A DNA stretch of 64,000 nucleotides from Cordilura impudica (taxonomy: Eukaryota; Arthropoda; Insecta; Diptera; Scathophagidae). The notes below the pieces were generated by a model. It did no database searches, was not told the origin of the DNA, and worked only from the letters and a program-made list of their open reading frames with translations. The stretch is from positions 228,182,236-228,246,235 of the forward strand of contig OY821518.1 in assembly GCA_963682025.1 (NCBI GenBank). The letters are read 5' to 3'. The translations under genes were made by a program, and so were the position numbers. Within the stretch, counting starts at the first letter, position 1, and each line of letters opens with the position of its first letter. Shown here one piece after another: positions 22,809 through 34,794 of this stretch.

Positions 22809-23824
22809 TTTATTTTATATGCGTGAATTGATAATTTTTCAGATATAAAACATTTTTTTTAATTGAATGAATTTAAAAATAATTCGATTTAGCCGATTAA
22901 TCGAACACATTGTGTGTGTCCATCCTTTCTCTAAACCAGTGGTGGGCACACACATGTTAGTTGTTCTTTATTTTCAATTCATTTCACTAAATTACAAACT
23001 TAAATATTATAATAGTTATTATAATTAAGAAAATAAATAGAACTTACGACTATGACTTATTGTCGTCAGTCGGAAAAACGATATAAATAGTACATATGTA
23101 TGATTTTATCGAGAATGTTTATGTTTGAGAAAAATAGTAAAATTAATAATTGTATTCATTGACTCATTTCTATAACCAATCGCATCTACCATATAATGAT
23201 ATAAGGTTTTAAAATTTTCCTTTGCATTATTTAAAATATCAATTAAATCAATTTCTCGTAATATTGCCTTTTTAAAGTGATTGTATCTTATCTCACGCAG
23301 AATGGGGCAATGGGCCATGAAGTGAAGAATGTTTTCTATTTCGTTCAAGTTACATAAAGAGCATATACGAGACCTTTGCTGTTGAAACCTGGTTCCATTG
23401 AGCTCGATAAGGTCACATCTGGCTTCGAAAATATAGCTTACTGCTCTCATATTGTTACTAAAATCAAAATAGCATTGTGGTTCTCTATAATTCAGTTTTG
23501 CATAAAAGCGGTTTGTACTAGACGCATTCTCCAAGTAAAATTCATTTTCTTTAGTTTTTAACCCATTAAGAATATCAATACGTAATTGTTCCCAGTTTTC
23601 TTTTGTTGTGCATGCCGCAATTCGTATTGAATTAACATCTCTAGTGAAAGTTTCAATATCTTTATACCAATACAACTTTTTTTTCTAAAATTAGTTTTGT
23701 GAGCTGGTTTGGCAAGCGTTTCCCATTATATTCAAAAAGCGTTTTTAGTATGTATCGTAGATGTAAGTCTAGAGTATATATATAATTATTTTCACAGCCA
23801 GTTTCTAGCATCAGCGCGTATGTA

Positions 23825-25330
23825 AGATAAGATAAGATAAGGAAGGCTAAACGCACTGCGACCAATTTGATCTTTTATGCAGCCCATGTTTGTCCTAAAG
23901 ATTAAGGCTTCTTATGAAGCCAATTACCCTATTTGGCATTAGTTTCCATATGTCCCGGGGGGATACAATGTATCCTCCAAGTGCAAGGATTCTCTTACCA
24001 CTTAGTCTTGGACATTCACAGAGAATATGTTCTGCTGTTTCCACCTCCTGCTCGCAGAACCTACATGTGTCTATAGCAGATTGTCCTTTCATTCGTAGAT
24101 GATATCTAAGATTGCAGTGTCCTGTAAAGAATCCCGTTAAGGTCCTTAAGTCCTTTTTATCAAGGGTAAGTAGTCTTTCCGATTGAACACTGGATGGAGT
24201 TATGAATCTCTTGGCCTGCCGTTGACCTGGACTTTTGTCCCAGTGTTCGGCAATTTGTGATTTTCTCCACTCCCTCATTTTTTCCTTTATGTGTCCCATT
24301 GGAACACCACAGAAAGGTTCCGGACCGATGAAAGGACGACAGGCCCCTCGATTGGCTAGGCAATCGGCTCTTTCGTTCCCTACATGTCCTTCATGTCCCG
24401 GAATCCAGCATAGAGTTAATTTGTTGCATCTACCTAATTCGTTTAGCTTTTCGATGCACTCCCGCACCAGTTTGGACGTCACTTTGTAGGCCATTATTGC
24501 CTTAAGTGCAGCCTGACTGTCGGATAGTATATAAATGAGTGCCTTTTTTGTCTTTCTTCTGAGACATTCAGTCACGCATGTAAGAATAGCGAAGACCTCC
24601 GCTTGGAAAATGGATGGGTATTACCCATGGGTAAGGCACGTTGAAAGTTGGGACCAAATATGCCCGCGCCCGTGGCCCAGGTCCCACTGGTCCATGTGCT
24701 CCGCTCCAATATCATGGTTTCAAATTCCCTGATGAATATATTTTTTGGTAACATTCTGTCCGTGACTCTCGCCACCGGGTCGTGGATGAAGAGCCTCGCG
24801 ACTCTCATGTGACCCTTTAGGTCACCGTCCTTCATGCTACCAAAATCCTGAAGTCGTACGGCACTCATGCACGCATCTTCAATGATCGAAATATGCAGTG
24901 GTGTAATGTTAAGCATGATGCCGATAGCATTGGTTGGGCACGTTCTGTTCGCCCCTGTGATACCAATACAGGCAATGCGGTACACCTTGCTCAGGATTGC
25001 TTTTGCTTTGGTTTGCTCAACCTTCGGCCACCATGCAAGGGCCGAGTAGGTAATTATTGGTTTCACAATAGTTTCAAACGACCAGTAGATCATGTGGGGC
25101 TTTAAGCCCCATGTTCTACCAAATAGTCTTTGACAGGCGTATAAAGCCCTGGTGGCCTTTTTGGTCATTTGATCTAAGTGGCCGTTCCATGTGAGGGATT
25201 TATCCAGGGTGACCCCAAGATATTTGACCTCGTCCGAGAACCCTATTGTCAAGCCATTCAGACTTGGTTCCATAAGGTTGCATCTTCTTCGTTTAGTGAA
25301 GGGTATCAGTATGGTTTTTGATGGGTTCAT
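23825..25330 (-). mobile_element. Second LINE (RNase H-bearing, I/R1/LOA-like), 5'-truncated, inserted in the first
   Basis: A TSD CGCGTATGTA lies at 23815-23824 and 25331-25340. On the minus strand the copy starts inside the RT and ends with a (CTTAT)n tail next to the TSD (AGATAAGATAAGATAAGG on the plus strand, 23826-23843). Being 5'-truncated with an intact tail and TSD, it is a normal target-primed insertion into the first LINE's ORF2. Confidence 0.92.
23895..25330 (-). pseudogene. LINE2 polyprotein fragment: RT thumb, RNase H, CCHC
   Basis: The fragment starts in the RT C-terminal region: VKYLGVTLDKSLTW, YGRTWGLKP-like FGRTWGLKPHMIYW, YSALAWWPKVEQTK, CIGITGANRTCPTNAIGI. RNase H follows, with GAGIFGP, ILSDSQAALKAI (catalytic Asp in SDS) and WIPGHEGHVGNERADCLA. 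Then comes a C-x2-C-x7-H-x4-C motif, CRFCEQEVETAEHILC, near the end. A 1-nt frameshift near 24605 separates the first RNase H strand from the rest (AEVFAIL is in the other frame). The first open stretch fuses artificially with LINE1's RT (561-aa ORF 26257-24572); that fusion is a product of insertion, not a real protein. Confidence 0.85.
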
Positions 25331-27990
25331 CGCGTATGTAGGTGTGAATTGTGGTAATTTAAGAATCTTTTTTAAGAAAAACCTTTGGAGTTTATCGACT
25401 TTCTCGAATAATGAGAATCCCCGTATTTGGGCTCCATATGACTGGATAGCTCGACATACTGATTTGAAAAGGATCCACTTCGCGTTTAATCCAATCTCTT
25501 TTTTAGATAAAAAATTTTTCCATGTTGCATTTATGCTATTTTTCGCTGATATGTTTCTCTTTTCGATATGTTTTTTAAAATTCATTTTTGGCGATAGTGT
25601 AACTCCAAGATATGTGTATTCATTTGAAATTCTAATTGATTCACCATTGAAAATCCAATTTTCTCTTTCTGCGAGTCTCCCTCCTTTTCTGAATATCATC
25701 ATTTCCGATTTAGTTAGATTGACTTCTAGGTTCCATATATTGCAATATCTCTGCAGCTTGTTGATCATAGTCTGCATGGTAAGAATATCGTCTGCTAAAA
25801 TTACTATATCATCAGCGTACATTAATAATCTGATATTTAGTGATCCCACATTAACTCCTCCTTCTAAATACTCGTGTAAGTCATTTAAATAAATCGAGAA
25901 AAGCGTTGGCGATAGCAGGCACCCCTGTTTTACCCCAGTACATGTTGCAAAATCTGTCGATAAAACTTCTCCATTCCAAACTGCAAAGTTAGTATGGCTG
26001 TATATGCTCCGAATCATTCTAGCCATCTTTGTTGATAAACCAATGCTCTGGAGTTTGTAAAACAGAGCTTTTCTAGAGACTTTTTTATTTTCATTATATT
26101 TTAGATGAGAAATTGCTGCTAAGTTGTACAAATTATCTACAGTAGAATATCCTTCACGAAAGCCTGCTTGGTACTCACATATAATATTGTGTTTGTTTAG
26201 CCATAAATTTATCCTTGTGTTTAAAATACCCATAAAAATTTTTGCTATGACATTCATGAACGATATTCCACGATAGTTACTCGTTATACCCTTATCACCT
26301 TTTTTATATGTATATAGGAAAAATTATACTTTTCGTAAATTTTTCATCTAGTTGGGCCGATTCATAAATTATATTATAAGAATTTGCAAGTTCCTTGAGT
26401 ACCATATCTGGTGCATTTTTAAAGAATTCATAGCTAACCCGATCTTCTCCAGGTGCTTAATTGTTTTTTGCTTTTGCTAATACAATTTTTATTTCGATCT
26501 AAATCATTGTCCATAAAGAACATTGCTGCGTATTCAATGTTATTTGAAATTTGTGGGGGGTTTAGCAGTTCTAGGAAGTACTGTTTAAATTGATGTAGTG
26601 GTATTTGAGGGATTTGCTGTTTTTCTGTGCTTTTTAAAACTTTGATTAGGTTCAACCAATCTTTATTATTTTTTACTTGATTTAGTTTGTTTTCTATGAC
26701 CTTGTAGTATTCAATTTTACTAGATTCGCATAATTCCTTGAATTTTTTATTCTCAGCAATACAATTTAATCTATTTTCTTCTGTAGGATTTTGTCTAAAT
26801 TTTTGTAATGCTTTAAATGATCTTTCCCTAGAGTTAAAACACTTGAAATTAAACCATTTGTTTTCCTTTGCGATTTTTTGGTAAGCATTGCTTTTAAGTT
26901 TTGAAGGGTTGGCAGAATTTATGGCTTCTATAAAGTCTTGTAAATCCAAAGTATCTTTTCGTTGCCTATATGAACTTATTTCATGATTCAGTTTTTGCTG
27001 GTATTCTCCTCGTTTTCGTTCATCCCATATTAGTTTTGGTAGCATATTCATTGGTTTATCAATGTTTCTTCCTTTTACTTTAACCGTTAAAACTATTGGC
27101 ATATGATCAGACCATATTTTGTTTTCTACTTTAAAATTATCTACAATATTCAGGTTATCGTGTGCTGCTGCACATATATCATTTACCGATTCTCCGACAC
27201 CACTCACAAAGGTAAATTGACCCAGTTCATCACCTTTTGTGCATCCGTTAAGAATGTGTAATCCAAAATCTTGGCAGAGTTCTAAAAATAATTTGCCTTT
27301 TGAGTTTATTTCGGTATCGTTAGATTTTCTCATTTCGGTACCAGCTTCAAAAGTAGCTATAATGAAATCATCTAGGTATTATTGTTGATTTCCAATACGG
27401 ATATTTAAATCTCCAATAGTAAATAGGTTTTGTATATCTTCATTTGTTAAAAATCTTCTTAATATATCGAAATCGTCTTTCCAAGTGGCTGTTCTCATAT
27501 ATAATGGCATTATATTCAATGATTTTGTGGATGTTCTAATGATTATTAATTCTATCCCCATCTCGTACACTAAATTCGTGCGTAATATTATATTTCCGTA
27601 AATCGTTTTTTACACCATAAACATAGCCCGCAATTGCCCTTCCATATCTACAATTCTTGACAGCTGGCTTCCAATATGTATCATAACCGTTGAAAAACTT
27701 TTTAAATCTTTCTACCTTATCTGCAGTGATGTGAGTTTCTAATAATATAAAAATGTCGCTAGTTTTTATAAATTGAAAGAAATCATTGAATAAAACTTTA
27801 TTTTCTAACCCATGACAGTTGTATGAGAGAACATTTAAAAACATTGATTTATCATTTTCGTTATTTTGGTAAATGCGAGTAGGTTTTACAATATTATTTT
27901 TTGGATTTAATTGGTGAGTTTTTGAAATAGTTAAAAGTTTTTTGAATTTTAATTCATTAAAATTTGATTATAATTAATGCTGACAGTGTT

Positions 27991-28759
27991 TTAAACATCT
28001 CCATATAATTTTTTAAGAACTTCGTCTCCCATTTGTTTTCCGCTAGTAAGCTGCTTATTTTTATTCCAACAAAGCCATTTATCTCCAATTTTCATTTTTT
28101 CGTTACGAACCATAATTTTATATCTGCTGCTTATCTCAATGATTGTTTTTTTTTAAGTTGAATCATTACTCGTTTGTCTTGTTGTTTCTCCTTGCTCAGA
28201 TCTCGTTCAAGGCTTATTTTTGATCCTGCCAAGTTCTTAGTGTTTTTAAATATCTCTTTCACCATATCTGCAGATTAAAATTCCGCAACGACTCCCAATT
28301 TACCATTATTTTCATACAGTTTTCTAGTAGATATTATTATTACTTCTTTTGATAGTTTTAAATTGTATTTACAGCATTCTTTAATGGCATGTTCCAAAGA
28401 TTTTTTTGATGATATGCCTTTGAAGATAATATTATTTCTTTTAGAATATTCTTGGAGATACATAATTTGTTGTTGATCTTTATCTCTTTCATCTCTTAGT
28501 TGCTTATTTCGCCTTTTAGTGCTTCATTTTCAGCTTTTAAATCATCTAGCTTAGTGGAGTTTTCGGTTACCTTTATTTTTATTTCCTCAAAATCTTTCTT
28601 TGTTGGAATATTTTTTAACTTATCATCCATAAGTGTTCCCATCATCTTCATTAAATCATGTATCGCCATTGTACCCACAGGATTACCGGTTTCATCATTA
28701 TTAGGCGAAAGTTCACCAAGCCTGCGTTTCGCTGATTGGGTGTTAGCATTATTATCCAT
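27991..28759 (-). pseudogene. LINE ORF1 protein (coiled coil plus nucleic-acid-binding region)
   Basis: Starts MDNNANTQSAKRRLGELSPN. Residues 50-87 have a Lys/Glu/Leu heptad pattern suited to a coiled coil. After a 1-nt frameshift near 28508 the frame resumes as NKQLRDERDKDQQQ, SKRNNIIFKGIS (RRM-like beta strand). After a break near 28275 it continues as KNTKNLAGSKISLERDL, YKIMVRNEKMKIGDKWLC and GDEVLKKLYGDV to the TAA at 27991. This order fits L1-type ORF1 proteins, which bind the element's RNA. Frameshifts make this copy defective. Confidence 0.65.
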
Positions 28760-29826
28760 ATTTGTTTATGTCCGAATGGCGAGCAGATGGTCTACGAATT
28801 GCTTAGGAGTTTGATGGCAACCATGTCAGATTTGATATTTAACACCCAGAGGGCTCTGGTGCTATTAATAACTTCTTTTTAACTTTTGTTCTTAATTTAA
28901 CGAATAATTTTTTTTTTATCATTCTTAAACTGTTTCCTTTTTTTTGACCTTCATTGTAACCTTTTGCAAAATAAGAACCGGTCCTTTTTATTGTTATGCG
29001 CGTCAAGTAATTTTTATACAAAAAAAAATTTTCGTCGAGCAATAAATTTTGTTTTATTTACAATTGAAAATTTTTGTGTCAATCGAGATAGCTACTAGGA
29101 TCTACCGGTGCTAATAAAGGAAGTATATAATATACTTCATCTTAAAAAAAAAAAACCCAACTTAATTGAAATTGTGTTTTTTTTATTTGCTGCGGATTTT
29201 TCGGATTTGTCGGATTTTTTCGAGCTCCTTTTTGGTTCCAGATAGTTAAGCTTAACTCCCCCCTCTTCTCATTCGTTGTGGAACAAGGAAAATTTCATTC
29301 GGATTTTTTTAATATTAATATTATATATGTATTAGTCCAATGTTGAGGTATTGGCCTTACTAGGGTTAAACTCCGAAGGAATTGTAATAAAAAAGGAAAA
29401 AGAAGTGTTGCCTACCTTAGGGCTGTATTATATTCATATATTAAAAACCTTTACTAACGTAAATGTTGTGACTTATGTTGTAATGATTAACATAAACCAA
29501 ATCTTTTTGTGGTTCTGTTAACGCTAATGTAAGTTTTAAGTCTCCACCCACAGCTGATTTATAATATATATTTTATTTGCTGTTTTTTATTTTTTATTTA
29601 GGGTTTTATTTTGGAAAATTTTTTCACTTTTTTGCACTTTCCTTTTTATGTAGTTGATTACTTTTATCTTATTAGTCTTAAAAATGTCTTTTTATTTGAT
29701 ATATTATTATTTCCACCGCTTTTCACTGTCTTATTCCGCTTTTTTTTATTTTTTATAACCGAGCAAAACAAAAACACGTCTTCTCTCGTTAATTACTTAT
29801 ACCCTATTCCTGGTGGGCACACACAT

Positions 29827-30036
29827 TTTATCACATATTGCGCTGTGTGTGAACACTGCATTATCGAAAGTAAAAGAATTTTTTAGTATTAGGCTTTTAT
29901 TTCAATTGTTTTTCCCTCTCTTCGCCTTTGCTCTATCCGTGCATATTGAACTTAGTTTTTTTTTTTCTGTCCATAATTGAAGGAACCTTCGTCATACAAA
30001 CCGCAACATGACCATGAAGCTGGCAAATATTATTAA
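29827..30036. other. Spacer between LINE and piggyBac
   Basis: About 200 bp with no gene. It includes the TTAA target site (30033-30036) of the next element. Confidence 0.5.
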
Positions 30037-32484
30037 CCCGAATTCTCCCGGTTTTCGAAATAGGCACTCGAATGTTTTAAAACTTTGTTTACTGCTTATC
30101 TGGCATCCCCTTAACACAAACTAAGAAAATGAATTGGCTTATTGGGGCCAGATTTCGAGAAAATGGGTGTCGTCATATGACGACGCTATGAAAATACTGG
30201 TACAAAAAATGCTCTGTTTGGTTTTAGTTTTAAATTTTTTATTTGTTTTTCAATTGAATAATAATAATAAAGGAGAAAACAATACAAATACTTTTTATGA
30301 CTTTTGATGGTACGAAGCGAAGCAATCTATGCATAAACCTTTGTCACATTTTTTGCACTCGGTTCTCACAGTTGAGTTACAGTTATCACCAGCACATCGT
30401 CTCTGTTTATTATTTTTCGTTCTTTGCACATAGTGCATATATCCGTCGTACCTCATGGAGTCAGCTCCAGGTTGGACTTTCGGTGTTCTTCCAGGACCTT
30501 TTGGGGCATTATTCGCCAGTGAAAGATATGACATGGCTAGGTCTCTCCGGAAGCTCTTTTGCCTTAGCTTAGGATCTTGTTCTCTAGCTAAAAGCCAAGC
30601 ATTTTGAACTGAAACGTCCAACATCCACGTAAAGATTGACCACCACCACTTTTTTCCTCGTATAGATATCCGATCAGCATTTACATTTTGATCCATACGA
30701 TCAGTGCCGCCCATATTTTTATTGTAATTTTGGATAGAATATGGAATATTTACCTCGACATGTTGTAGGTCAGCCCTGTTCCATCTTATTGCTTTTCCTT
30801 CGGGATCACCAGAAAAAATTGTGGAAGCTACTGTTACCACTGCGTTATCTTTCCACCTAGTTACAAAAAAATTTTCTTTTTGAAATTTTGCAATTGCAAC
30901 TTGTGTAACACCTCTATCTTTTTTTTGAATTCGTTAGGATCCAGCAAGCAGCAATTATTTCCTAAGCGGTTACATCTTATGGTCCCAGTACAATTGTAAC
31001 CTCGGTTTCTCATTTCTTTGAGTAAAGGAAATGTTGTGAACAAATTATCGCAATAAAAGTGGTATGGCAGAAGTGATTTTGACAAAGGGTATTGGTCAAG
31101 TAAATGCAATAGTGTGGACGCACATTTTCCAAACTTCTTTTCCATTTCTTCGTTACCTTGATAAGTTTTTCCTTGATAAGGGTCAAAAGCAATGAGATAA
31201 CCAGATGGAGAATTTTGGCACCAAATTTTGTATCCAAATCGAATTGGTTTATTTCTGATGGCTTGCTTACAACCGTGTTTGCCAAAATACTCCACCATTG
31301 CTTCATCATGTGACACTGACTCTGTGGGCTGGAAATGTTTCATAAAAGCTTGTTGAAGGTGAGAAATAAGTGGTCGTAATTTGTAGAATTTATCGGTTTT
31401 ATCTAAGTTAGCATTAGACTGAAAATGCAACGATTTCATAATAGTATCAAATCTATTTCTACGCATTGCATTGTATATTGCGTAATTACGTAAATCATCG
31501 CCAATGTTCCAATACATTGCTTTACTAGATAATGGACTGTATCCAGAAACTATCAAAATTCCAAAAAATGTTTTCAGTTCCTTTTTGCTCAGCTTCACAT
31601 CTTGCCAATTTTTGGATAAACAATATTCAGTACTTTGGGCGATTATGAGGTCTATCAATTCGTCGTTGAAAAAAAGCTCAAAATATTCAACAGCCGTCAT
31701 GCTTTCATCATATTCATTTACAGGTGCATTGAATTCAGGCCCTTGTGACGTTTTCCCTCCTAGTTCCCAATTTATCTCTTTTTCATTTTGTTTCTTTCCT
31801 TGTACTTTTTTTCTTTTGACTTCTTGCTGTAACGAGTCTTTAGAATGTTGTCTATCAATTCTTATTTCAGCTGGTGCCAGAAGTTGATTACGAGACAGGG
31901 CATTGATATTACCAACGGCTTCCTCGTCTGAATCTTCATCAGTTAACACGTTTACTTCTGGAGGTTCTATGTAAAACTCGTTTGACTGATCTTCTTCCTC
32001 CAAAATATCCAAAATGTCTGCGACGCTAAGAGGTTTACTAAAAAAATTCAAGACAAAAAAATAAAATATTGTAATCGTTTTATCATAGTGTCGTCATATG
32101 ACGACAGCCAAATATATTCTGAAAAAAACAAAAGTTTTTTCCGCAACTCGTTTAGCGGTTGTTAAAAAAAACTTGACTGAAAATGTAAACTTTTAATTTG
32201 TTTAACTTTTATGTCAAATAAATATTATTTAATAAGTTTTGAACACTTACCTTTTAGCCCAACTCATAATTTTTTAATTTTTCAAAAACCACTAAGAATA
32301 AACAATTCACTGAGCACGAACACGTTGAATAACAACTTGAAACTATTTTTTTTATGATAAAATAAGCAACGTGCAACGTCATATGCACTAGTTTATTTTG
32401 TTTCTAACGGTTTAAACCAGTTTCCCAATAAATTGAAGTTGTCAATATTTTCGTCGTCATATGACGACGCTAGCAGAATTCGGG
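30037..32484 (-). mobile_element. Complete piggyBac element
   Basis: TTAA flanks both sides (30033-30036, 32485-32488). The termini are CCCGAATTC on the left and its complement GAATTCGGG on the right. Length 2448 bp, close to classical piggyBac (about 2.5 kb). A palindrome, GTCGTCATATGACGAC, occurs at 30169-30184, 32090-32105 and 32453-32468, at unequal distances from the ends, reminiscent of the asymmetric internal repeats of piggyBac. A single minus-strand transposase gene fills the interior. Confidence 0.95.
30295..32267 (-). pseudogene. piggyBac transposase, two exons, one frameshift
   Basis: Exon 1 (32267-32251) encodes MSWAK plus two bases. A 213-bp intron (32250-32038) has donor AAAG|GTAAGTG and acceptor TTTTTTAG|T. 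Exon 2 then continues in frame as KPLSVADILDILEEED. The three catalytic Asp regions are present: VSHDEAMVEYFGKHG, YHFYCDNLFTTFPLL and NMGGTDRMDQNVN. The C-terminus is a Cys-rich domain (CAGDNCNSTVRTECKKC, GLCIDCF), normal for piggyBac. The only visible lesion is a 1-nt shift in a run of eight A (about 30923-30930). After it the frame continues KDRGVTQVAIAKFQKEN. This could be a real mutation or a homopolymer error; otherwise the protein is about 585 aa and complete. Confidence 0.9.
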
Positions 32485-32488
32485 TTAA

Positions 32489-32755
32489 TATCTTCCAGCG
32501 ATATAGAATAATATTTTTAATTTATCAGTCCATCTTTAGCTACAGAATGGATAAATTTACTTATATCATCTGTCCTACGTGTGAATGTACGTCGAAATAA
32601 TGGAATATTTTCGCAAAGTCTCACAGTTTTATGACATTTTTCACCAAAACAATTTAATACATCTAATGTTAGATTCTGAAAAAAAAAATTTAATTCTAAA
32701 ATGGGCAGCATTATCAACCAAACATTATTCATTATTTCGTGATGACGAATATTAT
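32489..32755. other. Unassigned spacer
   Basis: No gene or terminus recognised between piggyBac and the next foldback element. Confidence 0.4.
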
Positions 32756-33156
32756 GCCGTTTTCTTTTCTGACAAAAAAATGCGCATTTTATTTACACTT
32801 TTCTCAAAAACAGTTTTTTATACATTCGAAATAAAATCCAACCATGTTTTATGTATTCGTGTATAGGTTTAAAAGTGTTATTCTCGTAAAGTACAAATAA
32901 TTCGGATAATTGCCTCCTTTTAAGTCGTAGGGTCAGAATATTGCAAAACAGGGGAATAATTGGTTAATATTCTTACCCTATGATCTACAAGATGGCAATA
33001 GCCCCAATTTTTTGCGCTTTGCAGGAGTAACACTTTTAGGTCCTTACACAAATGCATAAAACATGGTGGCATTTTATTTAGAATGTATAAAAAAAAAACA
33101 CTTTTTGAAAAAAGTGTAAATAAAATGCGCATTTTTTTGTCAGAAAAGGAAACGGC
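32756..33156. mobile_element. Foldback MITE, family A copy 1
   Basis: The arms start GCCGTTTTCTTTTCTGACAA on the left and are inverted on the right (GCCGTTTCCTTTTCTGACAA on the minus strand), continuing AAAAATGCGCATTTTATTTACAC and beyond for about 80 bp. The centre has a second, weaker inversion around GGGTCAGAATATT and AATATTCTTACCC. A relative with the same arms is at 48812-49213. Non-coding; superfamily unknown. Confidence 0.8.
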
Positions 33157-33242
33157 ATTAGTTTCTTCAAACATAACTAAAAAAAAGGGCTTTTAACTCC
33201 AAAATTTTCAATGTTCGATCACTCTCCATTAAATAATTAAAA

Positions 33243-33432
33243 CTAGCATAACCCAGCACTCGAAATTCGAGGGCACGTTCTAGGAAATATTACTTTTTCA
33301 TTCAATTTTTGTCCTCCTATGTTTTCTTCTCCATATGAACTATACCTACTTATGTCAATTTTCACACTCCTCCGTGCCCGCATATTGTTTAAAAAGGGAA
33401 CAAAAATTTACCTTAACGTATTAATATATAGA
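33243..33432 (-). mobile_element. 190-bp mini-Helitron
   Basis: On the minus strand: start TCTATATATTAATACG, hairpin CTCGAATTTCGAG near the end, 12 bases, CTAG (33246-33243), then T. The layout matches the Helitrons at 4037 and 16609. Confidence 0.65.
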
Positions 33433-33702
33433 TTGCTATGGCTACATAAGAAATGTCTTTTTAATTGAAATTATTCATTGTTCTTTGTTCTCTAAAAAAA
33501 TAAACCATTTTCCCATTATTCATGAAAAATTTTTTTATGTGTATTTTACGTTAATTTACGTATAAGTATATTTATTTGCAGAGCAACTAATTTGAATTGA
33601 TATTTAAAAACGAGAAGAAAACACAGCCGAATGTTCACGATCGAAAGCCACACGACACATGTTGTACACTACGCGTGGTGGAGAATTGAAGATGTGAATA
33701 TT

Positions 33703-34664
33703 CAGCCCTGTTCTTGAAACGTTGTTATTTGAATAAGAGTGAATTTAAAATCACATGAAATTGAAATTTTGGGTTTCTTGCAACCAATTTTTTTATTTAT
33801 TTAATGGAAACATATGTTTGAGTTAAGAACCATATGTTTGAGATAAGAACATATGTTATCTAGAAACCGAGGTGCCATATGGTTCTTTATTCAGTTTCAC
33901 AAAAAACTTTTAAGTATTTTGTGCATGTTTTTTCTTAAGTTTATAGAAAAAGTATAAAGAAAAATATTTTCTTTTAAAATAACAACTTATTTGTTCATTT
34001 AATTGTTTTTGTTCTTCAATTTCATTCAATTAAAAATGACTTTTCTATTTTTAAAAAGTTAGGCATCACCAAAAAAAATTTCGATATTCAAATAAATTGG
34101 ATTTGACTGGCATCACTACCGTTTCGAACATATGCAAAAAAAATAAAAATATGTGATTTGATCAAAATTTTTTTTTTTTTAAATCCTTTATTTGCAATGA
34201 TTAGTGCATAAAGAATCTATGTTATAATTGAAAAAATTATAATGGAAAATAGATTGTGTAAATAAAAAGTTTTTATTATAGTTATAGAACAGCATCATCG
34301 CAAAAAGTGTGTTTTATTAACATCGACCACTTATTACGAGTTTTTTTTTTAAATCGGCGCAAAATGTAGACGTTTTTTTAAAATCGTTTTTTTTCATAAA
34401 GTTAATGTCTAATTTTTTAAAATAATGACAGGGTTCAATAAAAAACATGTTAGAGTTTAAATATCAATTAGTTTTTTTATCTCTTAAGACCTGCTTAGTA
34501 GAAAAAAGGGCATTTGTTTTGATTTCACAAAGCCTTTTCTATGTGAATTAAAACGAAAAAAAATATTCTTATTGAAATTAGAGGACAGCAAAAAACTCGT
34601 AGATTTAAGATTTTTTTTCATTTACGAGTTTTTTTTTCTGATAGTGGTTTCAAGAACAGGGGTG
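33703..34664. mobile_element. Non-autonomous TIR element upstream of the F-box gene
   Basis: CAGCCCTGTTCTTGAAAC (33703-33720) is inverted at 34647-34664 (GTTTCAAGAACAGGGGTG). A CA..TG-type TIR resembles hAT termini, but no 8-bp TSD was found. The interior is AT-rich and non-coding; it has ACTCGTA/TACGAGT inversions near 34590-34630. Confidence 0.65.
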
Positions 34665-34794
34665 ATTAATAAAAAAAAAATATAGACAATCATGACCATT
34701 GATAAAAAATGTTAAATAATACATTAATTTCTTTTTTTCTACGATAATTTATTAAGTAGTCCTAATATTTGAAAACATTCTTTTTATTCACCAG

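Larger units (their letters stand above)
23106..27844 (-). pseudogene. LINE ORF2: APE endonuclease, reverse transcriptase, C-terminal CCHC-like motif
   Basis: Endonuclease motifs occur in order: LSYNCHGLENK, LLETHIT, GDLNIRIG, SVNDICAAA, SDHMPI. The RT begins APGEDRVSYEFFKNAPD, then IIFPIY...KKGD, NYRGISFMNV, QAGFREGYSTVDNL, VKQGCLLSPTLF and the catalytic LLMYADDIVILADD. The C-terminal part (23675-23106) ends with CSLCNLNEIENILHFMAHC. The frame is broken by several shifts (for example near 27560, 27340, 26440 and 26280) and split by LINE2 after FTPTYA; it resumes as YALMLETGCENN on the other side. Three protein pieces in two frames are therefore one dead polyprotein. Confidence 0.85.
22956..29810 (-). 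mobile_element. Full-length APE-type non-LTR retrotransposon (LINE), with a nested second LINE
   Basis: An exact 16-bp TSD, TGGTGGGCACACACAT, lies at 22940-22955 and 29811-29826. On the minus strand the element runs from a 5' UTR of about 1 kb (29810-28760) through ORF1 and ORF2 to a 3' end with AATAAAG but no long A tail. Subtracting the nested LINE2 and its duplicated TSD leaves about 5.3 kb, a normal full length. Clade not assigned; the endonuclease, ORF1 and RT types exclude an R2-like element. Confidence 0.9.

Noticed and set aside
25191..25892. 233-aa plus-strand ORF
   Set aside because: Antisense shadow of the reverse transcriptase on the minus strand.
24572..26257. A 561-aa reverse transcriptase ORF
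   Set aside because: It is an artificial in-frame fusion of LINE1 RT with the inserted LINE2 at 25330, shown by the target-site duplications.
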